This document shows, piece after piece, positions 1-11,610 of a stretch of 64,000 nucleotides of DNA. Source of the stretch: Cheiracanthium punctorium. Its lineage: Eukaryota > Arthropoda > Arachnida > Araneae > Cheiracanthiidae. Below the pieces are notes generated by a model. That model saw only the letters and a program-made list of their open reading frames with translations. It did no database searches and was not told the DNA's origin. Position 1 is the stretch's first letter. Every line of letters starts with the position of its first letter. The stretch spans positions 1,417,001 to 1,481,000 of the forward strand of contig JAWZYV010018266.1 in the NCBI GenBank assembly GCA_038373885.1, read 5' to 3'. Both the position numbers and the translations under genes were made by a program.

Positions 1-419
1 TACAGTTGAGTTCAGTAATTTTATCACTTTAGACTGTTGCTTTTTAATATATTTGCTGGTGAGGTATTTTTAAAATACTTTTTTCCCTATGTTTTAAACT
101 TTAGGAAGTAATTTCTTTTGAAAATTGCATAAGTGACACCAAAATGTGTAAAGCAATAAAATGAAACAAGATTTCGATATAAAATTTTTATGGCATGAGT
201 ATCATTTGAGGGTATTGCTTTCTTCGCTTTTTAGTTTAATTAACTTATTCCTGTTTTTTTTTTTTTCAAAATGATGTATCTCGTTCAGAATATGTGATCA
301 TATTCTGTGATCTATAATAGCATAACGCACATGAAATCAGATTTTTATTCACTTGAACAACAACCAAAATATAACATAAATAATAAATATTTATAATAAA
401 AAAGTTATATATATATATA
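1..419. other. AT-rich DNA, nothing recognised
   Basis: Non-repetitive AT-rich sequence ending in a short TA run. It is presumably intronic or upstream DNA of gene 1, but no exon is seen. Confidence 0.5.
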
Positions 420-901
420 TGAGACGTCAGATATTTCAAGTAAAGTTTCAGAGTTAAGGCAGGTAATATGGTTTGTTGAACATTACATTTAAGTTACAAT
501 TTAGAATGAGAAGAGGGGAGGGGAGACGGGTACAAGAATCAGCGTGGACTCATTAAGCAGTTCTAGTGCCAGAAGTCCCCCAATTTTCCATGTGCGGGAG
601 TATTTACGCTTACCACACCACGTGGTCTGCGAAGACACAACTCCTCCTCTCTCTTATCTCTGATCGAACCACACACATTTACAAACATGACCCGCATCCG
701 GGCCTACAAGGGCGTGAGGACACGTGTACATCTAAAGAACTCAGAATCGACGGCCTGATGTCTGGCAAATAACAAAATAAATAAAAAACAGCTCCAGAGC
801 GCGCGTGGCAAGTATGACAGGAAAGCAAAACTTACAGTGAAAGTACCGGTTTGAACAATACCCAAACTAGTAAAACCCAAATTACCTTTTTATACATTAC
901 A
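420..901 (-). repeat. LTR, left copy
   Basis: It is nearly identical to the copy at 2982-3462, with only scattered substitutions and single-base indels, for example in the segment after ccagaagtcccc. This indicates a fairly young insertion. The 68-codon open frame inside it is present in both copies but looks non-coding. Confidence 0.85.
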
Positions 902-2981
902 ATATCCCCCCCGGCAAAAGAAGCCTGACGAGCAATATCATTGAGGTGGCCAGTCTCTCACTTGCGAGTCAGACGTCCTTGCAACCTAATCTTAAAACTG
1001 CGAACTAATCTAATTTTCAAGTTTAGACACCTTAAATTTTTCTGGCTAGAATTCTGGAGTTATGTTGTACAATACTTGAGAAGCAGGATGCAGTTTCTAA
1101 AATTTGACAAAACATAATGATGCAATAGTACGAAATCTTACAATAAAAATAAAACAATGAGTGCGCACATTTTTTTTTCAAATTATCACAAGTAATATTT
1201 ACAACCTAGGTGGGATACAATAATACTGTACAACAATATAGTAATATAATTAAACAAAATGGAATAAACATGGCTGACATTCATTTTCTTTGGCAAATAC
1301 TTATGGCTTTGGCTTGCATGGCATAAAGTGAATGGAATGAAAATAACTTGGCAAAATAGTTGGCAAAATGGAGTAAATTTATTTAATGTAAAGGCAATGT
1401 AAAAAAAAATGTAAAAATGTGCGTAGTGTGTAGAAAATTTCGAAAACCATACCTGTGAAACAGCAGTATTAACAGGAACGCTTGCTAGAAGAATTTTTCA
1501 AGGTAATACAATAAATGATAGCCTGCATGAGGTACTGCATTTATGTGACCTAACATTTTTTTATTTCTAGCAATGGCTTATTGTGCTTTCTTAATTGGTT
1601 ATTACTAGTACTTCTTAACAATCTGAGGGCGAATACTCTCCTCAGAGGTTTAATTATTAGTTAACCGTCTAGGCAAATTTAAATTATATTACATGAAAAA
1701 AAATCGTTGGCATCATTATTCAATAAAGGAAATAATATACGATCATTTTGGCACACAAAAATTTACACAGTAAATATTCAAAATAAAACATCATTTAAAC
1801 AAACCTAATATAATGCAAGAAAATTTTTTATTTACATTGACACAATAAGTATTTGTTGTTTTCATTAAGTTATCGTAACCGGGTGCATGAATTTGTCATA
1901 AATTTTCAAGTGACTTTTCAGTGAATAAATGACATTAGCTCAAGTAAATTAGAATTCGTGTCAAGTTGAGAGTCCCAATCGGTAAGTCATTTCAGGGAAA
2001 TAATCAAATGAATCTAAACTACGTCATAGTATGCAAATAACAAAATTTCAATTTTCAAATCTTCAGGAAATATAGGTAATGCAGTAGTAACTTAAGCATT
2101 AATTTAATAATAGTAAGAGCAGTATAAAACTTCAATTGAAATAAAATATTTAATAACACAATTCAATTGTAAACTTACCTTAATGAAAATACTATATTAA
2201 TTAAAACAAGCGCAGATATATCAATACAATTTTTTTTCTTTTTTTTTTTCAACATTAAAATAGCACTTTTAAAATAACGCACACAACTGATAATCATTTA
2301 AATATAATGCTCTAATGTTCACTTCAACTCTGAAAATATACGTACTTCACTTAATCAATATCCACAAGTTGAAATCGTCATTCTTCAACAATAAACAAAA
2401 CACACACAAAAAAAAATATATTCTCTCCCAAGTTAAATGCAGGCAGGAGGAGTTTCGGTCAACAAGTTGTACGCATTAAAACAAAAATATTCGGCACGGA
2501 GAAAAGGGGGAAATAATTCACCAGTTGCACACACTTCTCGTGGGGGCCTGTTGGGTGCAGAAGTAATGATGACAAGAGTTTCTCTTGGTTTGCGGCGAAT
2601 GTGCGAAGAAAAAAAAAATGAATTAGGAGGCGCAGATTTCGGTATGATGAGCGCTGCAGAAATACGGCATAGGCTGTTCATCAATGCAGACGTTCTTCCA
2701 TTTCGGCATTAACGGCGTAGAACGTACAGGACGTTCAGTGAAGTACTTCGGAAGATAACCTGACTCATCAGTGGGTGTTGAAATCTCCCAGAGCAGGGCT
2801 CGACGAAGTTGGCCGGCGGAGAGCGGACTCAAGGAAAAGGCCATCGGCTGGTCGGCGAAGAGGCGCGCTGCATCTCCTGCGAACGATGGGCGATGAACCC
2901 GTCTCCCGGATTATTGAGCGTTAATTTTTTTACGATTTAAAATTTTTAATTGGCACACAGGCAATCATCCTGTCGGCTATT

Positions 2982-3462
2982 TGAGACGTCAGATATTATA
3001 AGTAAAGTTTCAGAGTTAAGGCAGGTAATATGGTTTATTGAACATTACATTTAAGTTACAATTTAGAATGAGAAGAGGGGAGGGGAGACGGGTACAAGAA
3101 TCAGCGTGGACTCATTAAGCAGTTCTAGTGCCAGAAGTCCCCCGATTTTCGATGTGCGGGAGTGTTTACGCTTACCACACTACGTGGTCTGCGAAGACAC
3201 AACTCCTCCTCTCTCTTACCTCTGATCGAACCACACACATTTACCAACATGACCCGCATCCGGGCCTACAAGGGCGTGAGGACACGTGTACATCTAAAGC
3301 ACTCAGAATCGACGGCCTGCTGTCTGGCAAATAACAAAATAAATAAAACATAGCTCCAGAGCGCGCGTGGCAAGTATGACAGGAAGCAAAACTTACAGTG
3401 AAAGTACCGGTTTGAACAATACCCAAACTAGTAAAACCCAAATTACCTTTTTATACATTACA
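2982..3462 (-). repeat. LTR, right copy
   Basis: Partner of the LTR at 420-901. The flank on the internal side (tcctgtcggctatt) shows no purine tract, which supports a minus-strand orientation for the element. Confidence 0.85.
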
Positions 3463-3464
3463 TA

Positions 3465-6400
3465 TATATATATAAATAAAACAGAGTGTAAACTGTCCGT
3501 TTGTCTGTCTGTCTGTGTGTGTCTCGCGTAGCACCGAAACGGGTGATCGTAGACCTACCAAATTTTGTACGGAAATTCTCCAAGACGGGTCTCTACACAC
3601 CTCGAAGCGATTTTTTCGAAATTCGAATTAGAAAATGTTTTATTTTATGTTTTGTCCGATTTTTAGCGATTTTTCTTGCGTAATACATAATAACGGGGTA
3701 ATTGCACTCGCAAGAAAACGATATTTACATCATCGTATAGAGGAGAAAATTTTCTTTCAAAAACTGTTTGTTCGGACTGTGTAACATAATTTGCAGGTTT
3801 TTGGGAATTTTTCAAATAAAATTAAATTTGACGCTGACTTTCGTAAAATATTTTTAAAACTGCTGCATCTTGAATTCTATCTGTCATAACTTTTTTATAT
3901 TTCGGCAAAAGACGGAGCACACAATTAACCCACTTTTAAAAGAAGAACGGAGGGAAAATATAAATTAGGAGAATTTTTACGAATTTTTAAGTAAAGAAGG
4001 ATTTTCATTTCCGTAACACCTGCTTATCAATTTCGGTTTGATATCTTGCGGTTTGGTTGTCATGGATACAGTAACAATGATTAAAATTGCCAGTTGAAAA
4101 AAATAAACAAAAACGGGTCCCGCGAGCAGACGATTTCTTTGCTTGGCTCGATTGTCTTTTATAAATACTGGATTTATTTGTGAGAAGAAAAATTAAACTG
4201 CATAATCTAGAAAAACAATTTTAAAGCCTTTATAAATAGCGCAGTCTTATCTCTTATCTCTTTTCTTTTTGTAAAGGGTTGCAAGAGAGGGTCACGTATT
4301 TTTAAATTTAAAAAAAAAATGTCCATTTCATGTAGTGTCTGAGGTATTTAACACTGAAACGTGAACCTAAAAGACAGCATGCCTGAGGAAATAAGACATT
4401 TTGAAAGTAAGAAGTTCACTGTAAACGGTCCACATCACTGGAATTAATTCGAATTACACATGTGAGGAAATTTTTCGTTTCTTACCTTGCGAAGAACGGG
4501 CACGCAGCTAGTCCTTATAAATAAAAATGAAATTCTGTTTGTTTGTTTGTTTGTGGATTTGATTCGTATACAAATCCACAAAAATAGACCTATCAGCCTG
4601 AAATTTTGCACAGATATGTAAAATAATATAGAATAAATGATAGTCCACTTTAAAACTTTGAAAGTCCACCCGTTCCCGGAATTTAAGAGTTTTTTATGTT
4701 CTCCACGCAAAAAGCTTTCCGTAATTGTAACCCCTGTAGTGAAAAAAGTGTGAAATAAGGATCGTGGTTGCGATGTGTGGCGATTTTGCCGAATAAAATG
4801 TTTTAAATTCTCAAAGTAAAAATAAAAGAATAATAATGATTTTTTGTTAGTTTATATTCGTAAGGTTATTTTTTTTAAATTATAATATCGTGTGCATGGG
4901 AAATCGGATCAGGAATGAAATGTTTTATACGCAAAACAATAAGAATTGAAGATTTCCGAGGCTAATATGTTAAAATTATTTAGTTTGGCGAAAAAATAAA
5001 ATGGCTCAAATGCCGAGAAAGTGAGTTCTAGCGGTTTGCACTGTTTCCGGCTTGGCGCAATTTACTGAGAGCTTAAGGAAACGGATTTTTGAAAACAAGT
5101 GCAAAGGTTTTATTAGAATACAGCGTTAAATTTTAATGATCCGTGCGGAAATAATGCAGTTATTAAGGGATTTCAAGCGATCTATCTTCAGCATTCTCGC
5201 CAATTGAGTGCATTGATTTTAGTTGGGGGAATTCCGCCAAATTTCAGATAATTGAAATCTTCGCATATAGTACATCGGAGTAACGATGAATAAAACATGT
5301 TATAGTTCATAATTTAAAAAATGAGGCTGTATTAAGGGATTCCACTTTTCAAAAAAATGCCTGGCGGTCGCACCATTTCCCATTTTGATTGCTGCTAAGT
5401 CAATGCTTCGAATGATTCCCTGAAAAAACTCTTGCGAAATGGCGTATATTGGTACTTTGGCGAGGCTTAGATTTGAAACTGGATTTTATTTGAGACTGGT
5501 ATCTATATTAATAAAACAATGTGTGTAAACTGTTTGTTTGTCTGTGTCTCGCGTAGCTCGCAAACGGGTGATCGCAGACCTACCAATTTTTGAACGGAAA
5601 TTCTCCATGACAGGTCCCGACACACCTCGAAGCGATTTTTTCAAAATTCGAACTATTTAAGGAAATATCGATAAAACGTATTGCAAAAGGCTAATTTTTG
5701 CTTTCCGCCATTTCGTAATTGTAACCCCACAGTGCATTAAGCGACAATTAAGCTTATCTAGGTTTCCACATTCGGCAGTTCATTAAATGATTCAGACTCT
5801 TAAGTAAAAATAAAAGAATAACGATTTTTTTTATTTTGACTAGATTATTTGTAAGGTTGTTTTTAAATTAAAATATCGTGTGCATGTGAAATACGAGCGG
5901 GAATGAAATGATTTATACTCAAAAGAAAAATAGAATTTGGAAAATTTCCGAAAATAAATGTGCAACTTTTTAATTGGGCGAAAAATAAAAGGGGTTGATG
6001 TGCGATTTTGAGGAGGATTCTAACGCTTGGCGCTATTTATCGTAATTTAATAGTCTGCTATTTGGGTTATGAATACACCTGCCTATAAGTTTTTGAAATT
6101 TTCATTCAGTTGGAATTGTGAATTTTTCTGAGCAGCTTTATTGCATCTATTTCTAATATATCACATCCAGAAAAAAGGATGTTAGAAATATCAATTTTAA
6201 TTTTGTTTAATCACAATCATGAATAATGTTACACTTTCCAACTTAATAAAATAAGGAACGAAAATAGGGAAGACCTATGGATTATAACTCTTTTTATATA
6301 TAGCACTTTAGTGCGTATTTAAAATCTGAAAGTGTGTCAGATTTTCTATGATTCTAGCGCTTGGCGCAATTTAATGAGAGGGTATTTTTAAAAACAAGCG

Positions 6401-8488
6401 TAGGTTATCTTATAAATAAAAATGAAATTCTGTTTGTCAATTTGTTGATTTGGGTAGTATACAATTCCACAAAAATGGACCTGTCAGCCTGAAATTTTAC
6501 ACAGATATATGTAAAATAATATAGAATAAATGATAGTCCACTTTAAAACTTTGAAAGTCCACCCGTTCCCGGAATTTAAGAGATTTTTTATGTTCTCCAC
6601 GCAGAAAGCTTTATGTAATTGTAACCCCTGTAGTGAAAGTGTGAAATAAGCATCTTGGTTGCCATGTGTGGCGATTTTGCCGAATAAAATGTTTTAAATT
6701 CTTAAAGTGAAAATAAAAGAATAATAATGATTTTTTAGTTTATATTTGTAAGGTTATTTTTTTAATTATAATATCGTGTGCGCATAAGAAATGAGAGCAG
6801 GAATGAAACGTTTTATACGCAGAACAATGAGGATCGAAGATTTCCGAGACTAATATGTAAATTTTTTTAGTTTGGCGAAAAATAAAATGGCTGATAGGCC
6901 GATTTTTAGAAAGTGAGTTCTAGCGGTTTGCACAGTTTTAGGCTTTTTGGCGCAATTTACTGAGAGCTTAAGGGAATAGCATTTTTGAAAACAAGTGTAT
7001 AGGTTTTCTTAGAATACAGCATTAAATTTTAACTATCCGTGCAGAAATAATGCAGTTATTAGGGCATTTCAAGCGATGTAGCTTCATAATTCTCGCCAAT
7101 TGAGTACATTGATTTAACTTGGGGGAAATCCGTCAAATTTCAGAAAATTGAAATCTTCGCATTTAGTTCATTGAGGTAACGATGAATAAAACATGTTATA
7201 GTTGATAATTTAAAAAATGAGGCTGTATTAAGGGGTTCCACTTTTCAAAAAAATTCCTGGCGATCGATCCATTTCCCATTTTGATTGCTGCTAAGTCAAT
7301 GCTTCGAATGATTCGAATGAATTCGAATGATTCGAATGATTCGAATGAAAAAACTCTTGCAAAATGGCGTATGCTGGCACTTTGGCGAGGCTTAGATTTG
7401 AAACTGGATTTTACTTGAGACTGGTATATATAATAAAACTGGTGATAGATAAAAATGAATGTTGGTATGTGTGTAGGAGGTTGAAAAACTCAGCACCGTT
7501 TCACCGATCACCATGAAATTTGGTTCACCTAAGTCTTTTATCATGGAGAAGGTTTTTATGCTATACGTTTTCCTCTAACTTGCCACTAGGTGGCGCAGCA
7601 GAACGTCGAATTCTATTCCGTTTAGCCGTTTGCTATGCGAATATCGTCCAACCCATTTCGATGAAATTTGGTACACGCGGATATTAGAACACGGAGAATA
7701 TTTTTCACTATCCATTTTGCTGTAATTTGCCGCTAAATGGCACTGCAACGCATCAACCTCTATACCGCTCGACTGATCGGAATAAAATTTTTTATACTTA
7801 CACATTTGAGCACAAAAAATATATTCTAACTGTGTTTCTTTTGATGTTACTCACCATTAGATGGCACTGCAATGCATTATTGTTTTAACTCGGCACTAGA
7901 TGACCCTGCAGCAGGCCAAATTCCTGACCATTCAAACGGTCGCTATGAAAATCAGTATACATAGCTATTTCAACAATGAGAATATTTTGGCGTTATCTAT
8001 TTTGCTACAACTCGCCACTTGACGACGCTGTAGCAAATCATTACATTAATTAATCACTAGATGGTTAACTGACCACTAGATGGTAACTGATTGCTATGAA
8101 AATAGGTACACATAGATATTTGAACACGGGGATGAGTTTGGCGCTATCCATTTTCCTATAACTTGCCACTCGATGTTGCGTCCACACATGAACTTCAGGA
8201 CTATTCAGCCGATCGTCATGAAAATTCGTATAAATCGATATCTGAATGCGAAGAATATTTTCGCCGTATCCGTTTTGCTAAAACTCGCCACTAGATTGCG
8301 CTACGTCGCATCGCCTTCTGCACCGTACAAACGATTGCCTTGAAATTCGGTATGCATGATTATTGAACACAATATAACGCGATATCAATTTTGCTATATC
8401 TGTTTATTACAATGAATAGTAATCACCACAAATCGTAATATCAAAAAGTCCATTCATTCCCGTGCGAAGAACGGGTACTTCAGCTAGT
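3465..8488 (+). mobile_element. Nested cluster of Helitron-like elements
   Basis: Several features typical of arthropod Helitrons are visible. Starts of the type A|TC are followed by TTATAAATAAAAATG (4512, 6408) or by TCTATATTAATAAAAC and GTTTGTCTGTCTGTGTCTCG (5502; a related start is near 3470). Ends are CTAG|T at 4508-4512 and 8484-8488, each preceded by a short hairpin (CCCGT...ACGGG) in the motif gcgaagaacggg. The blocks 4512-5500 and 6408-7421 are about 1-kb copies of one another, both stopping at tgagactggt where another element starts. No Rep/helicase coding sequence is seen, so all are non-autonomous. Exact nesting cannot be resolved by eye. Confidence 0.72.
7560..8330 (+). repeat. 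Degenerate internal repeats of about 130 bp in the last Helitron
   Basis: A motif of the form gccactagatggcgctgc recurs at roughly 7583, 7730, 7855, 8015, 8165 and 8285. It is usually preceded by a phrase like atttgctataactt and followed by a phrase resembling ccgatcgccatgaaattggta. Copies are strongly diverged. Confidence 0.65.
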
Positions 8489-8612
8489 ATAATATAAATA
8501 AATGATTCGCATTAAAACCGTATTAAGTAAAAACTACCAGGTTGAGTAGAGTGGAATAGTTCTATGGAATCAACCAACAGTTGCAGCAGTTAGTTAATAA
8601 CCATAAAGAACT

Positions 8613-8654
<42 letters not shown>
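8613..8654 (+). repeat. (ATT)n microsatellite
   Basis: About 14 uninterrupted ATT/TAT units, followed by an imperfect gtagtagtag run to about 8700. Confidence 0.95.
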
Positions 8655-8655
<1 letters not shown>

Positions 8656-8860
8656 ATGTAGTAGAAGTAGTAGTAGTTGTAGTAGTAATAGTATAGTAGT
8701 GTGTTATTTTTTGTTTACAAATTTCAATGATTGAAGTCATGATTTTAAATTAAATTCATTAAAATTTAAAGACCTGCGTTTATCCATTCTTTCAGGTTGT
8801 AGAAATAAGAAAACATTCGATGAAAGCTATTGTGCAACTTAATACATGATTATTCTTTAA

Positions 8861-9824
8861 ATCTTATTGCGAAATTAATTTGAAAATATTTCGAAACTTT
8901 TAAGAACTGAGCAATGAACCGTGAATTATATTAAGTGCAGTTTATTCAATCAAATCTTATTAATATAGACACATAATGTACTTTTTAAAACGTTTCGTAA
9001 TTGCGTGGCGTAAAAGAAGTATCCATAACAAATAGGCTTTGTTGTTAACGCATTTACTTCAATCATTATTGCTAATGAATTTTGATATCGATAGTATATT
9101 CCTACTAGTATATTCCTATCAAAAATTTTTTATTTAATATTTTTCTCCATACAATACCAGAGTATTTATTAAAATTTTAGTTCAACGGGTGGAAGGAGAA
9201 TATCTCAACTTAACTCAAGTCACTCGAGAGGACATTTTATTGCGAAATTTATTTGAAAATATTTCGAAACTTTTAAGAACTGAGCAATGAACCATGAATT
9301 ATATTAAGTGTAGTTTATTCAATCAAATCTAATTAATATAGACATATTATTTACCTTTTAAAACGTTTCGTAATTGTGTGCCGTAAAAGAAGTATCCATA
9401 ACAAATAGGATTGTTGTTATCGCATTTACTTCAATCATTATTGCTAATGAATTTAATAAGTATAATCCTATCAAAATTTCTTTATTTAATATTTTTCTCC
9501 ATACAATACCAGAGTATTTATTGAGTGTTAGGCTTTGTTAGGTATCCATAACAAATAGGTTGTTAACGCATTTACTTCAATCATTATTGATAATGAATTT
9601 AATAAGTGTAATCCTATCAAAATTTCTTCATTTAATATTTTTCTCCATACAATACCAGAGTATTTATTGAGTGTTAGGCTTTGTTAGGTATCCATAACAA
9701 ATAGGTTGTTAACGCATTTACTTCAATCATTATTGCTAATGAAATTATTAAGTATAATCCTATCAAAATTTCTTTATTTAATATTTTTCTCCATACAATA
9801 CCAGAATATTTATTAAAATTTTAG
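8861..9824 (+). repeat. Tandem duplication array in the intron before the Ig2 exon
   Basis: A unit beginning ttattgcgaaat and running through aaaacgtttcgtaatt, acttcaatcattattg and tttttctccatacaatacc to the exon acceptor occurs first at about 8861-9235 (with the exon fragment) and again from 9236. Within the second copy, a shorter unit of about 138 bp (tatccataacaaatagg to gagtgttaggctttgttag) is repeated roughly three times up to 9824. Copies differ by only a few bases, so the array is recent. It explains the whole proximal part of the intron. Confidence 0.85.
9181..9235 (+). pseudogene. Orphan duplicate of the start of the Ig2 exon
   Basis: The first 55 nt of the 9825-9953 exon, including its preceding branch and acceptor region (aaaattttag), are repeated here without visible change. 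Homology stops after GAGAGGACAT, where intron-derived sequence (tttattgcg) begins. It has an acceptor, but the exon body is cut off, so use of this site would not encode the DMGAYLC half of the domain. It arose with the surrounding tandem duplication. Confidence 0.85.
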
Positions 9825-9953
9825 TTCAACGGGTGGAAGGAGAATATCTCAACTTAACTCAAGTCACTCGAGAGGACATGGGTGCTTATCTCTGCATAGC
9901 ATCTAATGGAGTTCCCCCTTCTGTTAGCAAAAGAATACTTCTCCAGGTTAACT
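9825..9953 (+). CDS. Gene 1, exon encoding the C-terminal half of Ig domain 2 (lachesin/DIP-like)
   Basis: This 129-nt exon (phase 1 at both ends) encodes 43 codons of an immunoglobulin domain. Visible marks are VEGEYLNLTQVTREDMGAY, with the D-x-G-x-Y-x-C signature of an Ig F strand, then CIASNGVPPSVSKR, a stretch typical of the second Ig domain of lachesin, DIP and IgLON proteins. NLT is a potential N-glycosylation site. The acceptor is attttag before TTCAACGG and the donor is AACT|gtaagt. Joining to the next exon makes VNFQPKIRV, which is the usual Ig2-Ig3 linker of the family. The first part of Ig2, Ig1 and the signal peptide are not visible upstream. Family members are extracellular, membrane-anchored adhesion or recognition proteins, often neuronal. 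I cannot say which orthologue this is. A truncated duplicate of the exon lies at 9181-9235. Confidence 0.9.
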
Positions 9954-11163
9954 GTAAGTTTAGATATTTAGCGCAGTATTTTTGATGTACGGTTATATGC
10001 TTTTTTCTCTCCATTCTCTGTTAATGGGCTATAAATTCTGTTGTACTCAAACAAAAATTGTATTTATGACGCTTCCAGAAATTATGAATCCGTGAACAAG
10101 AGCAGTTACGAACGTCAGTGAAGGAAAAACTGCTCATAGTTTTGGATGAGAGCTTATGATAGATAACCTAATAACTTTATTGTTCTGGTATAAGACAGTT
10201 ATTTTTCTTATGCAGCCTAACGAAGGTTATAAGTAATGAGACGAAAGGGTGAAATTTTATTTTGCTCGAAACACTACTTTTTAATCTTTCTTGGGCTTGA
10301 GACAGATAACACAAAGTTTAGTGAAAAAAAAAATATTATTAATATACCTGAATCAAAGAAAAATAATCTTAATAACAAAACTTTTCAAAATATCAGTTCT
10401 GAATGTTCTCAAAATTATAATATGCACATTCAGAAATTATGTACAAGATTACCGTACATAAAATATAAGTATTATGACGCTAAGTATAAAAAAAAGTGCT
10501 GGAGCAATCTAATATATATTTCGTGTATGTACTCTTTAAATCTATGGAAAATTAATGTATAGAAAAACAAAAGTACATATTTTTAGAACGTAGTCAGTTT
10601 GTACGCTGAATTTTAAACGTAAAATAGACATGAATGGATTTTTTAATGCTATTTACTATTATTTTAAGAAAATTTTAATACCTAGTGTACATATAAAAGT
10701 ACATTACATTTCAAGCATAAAATTCTATTTTTACAAATAAGTAATTCACGTTCATATAATTCCGTTTCTTTTTCTTACACAAACATATGTTATTATAAAT
10801 GATTCTACATTCAAAAATTACGAAATTATATCACAAACTCTAATTTTAAAAAATAGGATCTAAATGTTGCACAGTTGCCTTTTCAGCTGTGAAATTTTGA
10901 CATAAATGGTGCAGCATTGGGGTTGTTTCTTGCTCTCTCGGGATCCAAAAATTGATGTTACGCTATAACATATTTCGCGTTTTTACACACGTTTTTGTGT
11001 CATTCCAATTTGAAACAACGTATAAAACTACCTAATTATGTTTTTATTTTACATCATCAGTAGACTGAAAAAACTTAAAGTATTATTCAGTTTTATTAAA
11101 TAAATTAAACAATGGTGTTCATCTGAAAATTGTATATTGTACCATATGATACTTTATTTTCAG
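9954..11163. other. Gene 1 intron (Ig2-Ig3)
   Basis: A 1.2-kb intron with gtaagt donor and ttttcag acceptor. The 108-codon open frame at 10236-10562 is rich in Asn/Lys/Tyr/Ile, as expected of AT-rich chance frames. Confidence 0.8.
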
Positions 11164-11451
11164 TTCAGCCAAAAATTCGTGTACCCAATCAAATGGTATA
11201 TGCAGTAGCAGGTTCCGAGGCAGTGCTTGCTTGCAACCTAGAAGCTTCACCAAAGCCTATGACGTCATGGATTCGTCATGATGATGCAGTCTTAATAAAC
11301 AATAATAAATATGAAACTCACGAAGCAGAAGATTCTTATAAAATACTTATGGAGCTGAAAATTAAGAATGTTTCGAAACAAGATTTTGGACCTTACAAGT
11401 GCGTCGCTAAGAATACTTTTGGTGATAAGGAAGGCTTCGTCAGGCTCATAG
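11164..11451 (+). CDS. Gene 1, exon encoding complete Ig domain 3 (lachesin/DIP-like)
   Basis: This 288-nt exon (phase 1-1) encodes a full C2/I-type immunoglobulin domain of about 96 residues. It starts with QPKIRVPNQMVYAVAGSEAV, continues with the B-strand cysteine (VLAC), the core tryptophan (TSWIR) and the F-strand signature DFGPYKC, and ends with GDKEGFVRLI. IKNVS contains a possible N-glycosylation sequon. The acceptor is ttttcag after a T-rich tract and the donor is CATAG|gtaaaa. The order Ig2 then Ig3, followed by Thr-rich linker exons, is that of lachesin, DIP and IgLON proteins, which usually have three Ig domains. The exon on the opposite strand at 53061-53348 has the same length and phase and about 66% identical residues by my count, so the two genes are paralogues. 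Confidence 0.95.
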
Positions 11452-11543
11452 GTAAAAATACATAGAAAGTGTACTTTTTATATATAAAATACTTGCTTTG
11501 AATGAAACATTGCATTATTTTTTTAAACCTCTTGCTGTGAAAA

Positions 11544-11610
11544 TACTTTGTAATGCCTATTACAAAGTATTAATTACCTATTAATACTTTGTAATAGGCA
11601 TTACAAAGTA
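11544..11610. repeat. Perfect 31-bp inverted repeat (hairpin) in intron
   Basis: Arms 11544-11574 and 11580-11610 are perfect reverse complements with a 5-nt loop (tacct). The arm itself contains an inner palindrome (tactttgtaat/attacaaagta), and a third partial copy follows to about 11655. It lies 93 bp after the Ig3 exon donor of gene 1. Confidence 0.9.

Larger units (their letters stand above)
420..3462 (-). mobile_element. Non-autonomous LTR retrotransposon (LARD/TRIM-like)
   Basis: Two direct LTRs of about 482 bp flank about 2.08 kb of internal DNA. Read on the plus strand the LTRs start TGAGACGTCAG and end TATACATTACA (TG...CA). TATA lies immediately outside both ends and may be a 4-bp target duplication, although this is inside a TA repeat. 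On the minus strand a G-rich purine tract (GGGGGGGATAT) abuts the LTR at 901, and TATAAAAAGG lies near that LTR's start, so the element probably points to the minus strand. No gag, protease or reverse-transcriptase reading frame is seen; short open frames are not convincing. A clear tRNA primer site was not found. Confidence 0.8.

Noticed and set aside
566..772. 68-codon open frame in the left LTR, repeated at 3128-3334
   Set aside because: It is conserved only because the two LTRs are copies; there is no domain, and a coding gene inside an LTR is not expected.
2433..2844. Overlapping open frames in the interior of the LTR element
   Set aside because: Frames on both strands overlap, and none shows gag, protease, reverse transcriptase or integrase motifs.
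7560..8330. CRISPR-like or satellite array from regularly spaced motifs
   Set aside because: The repeats are degenerate, part of a Helitron-like element in a eukaryotic genome, and lack identical short repeats with unique spacers.
10236..10562. 108-codon open frame in the Ig2-Ig3 intron
   Set aside because: Asn/Lys/Tyr/Ile-rich composition typical of AT-rich noncoding DNA, and no support from splice sites.
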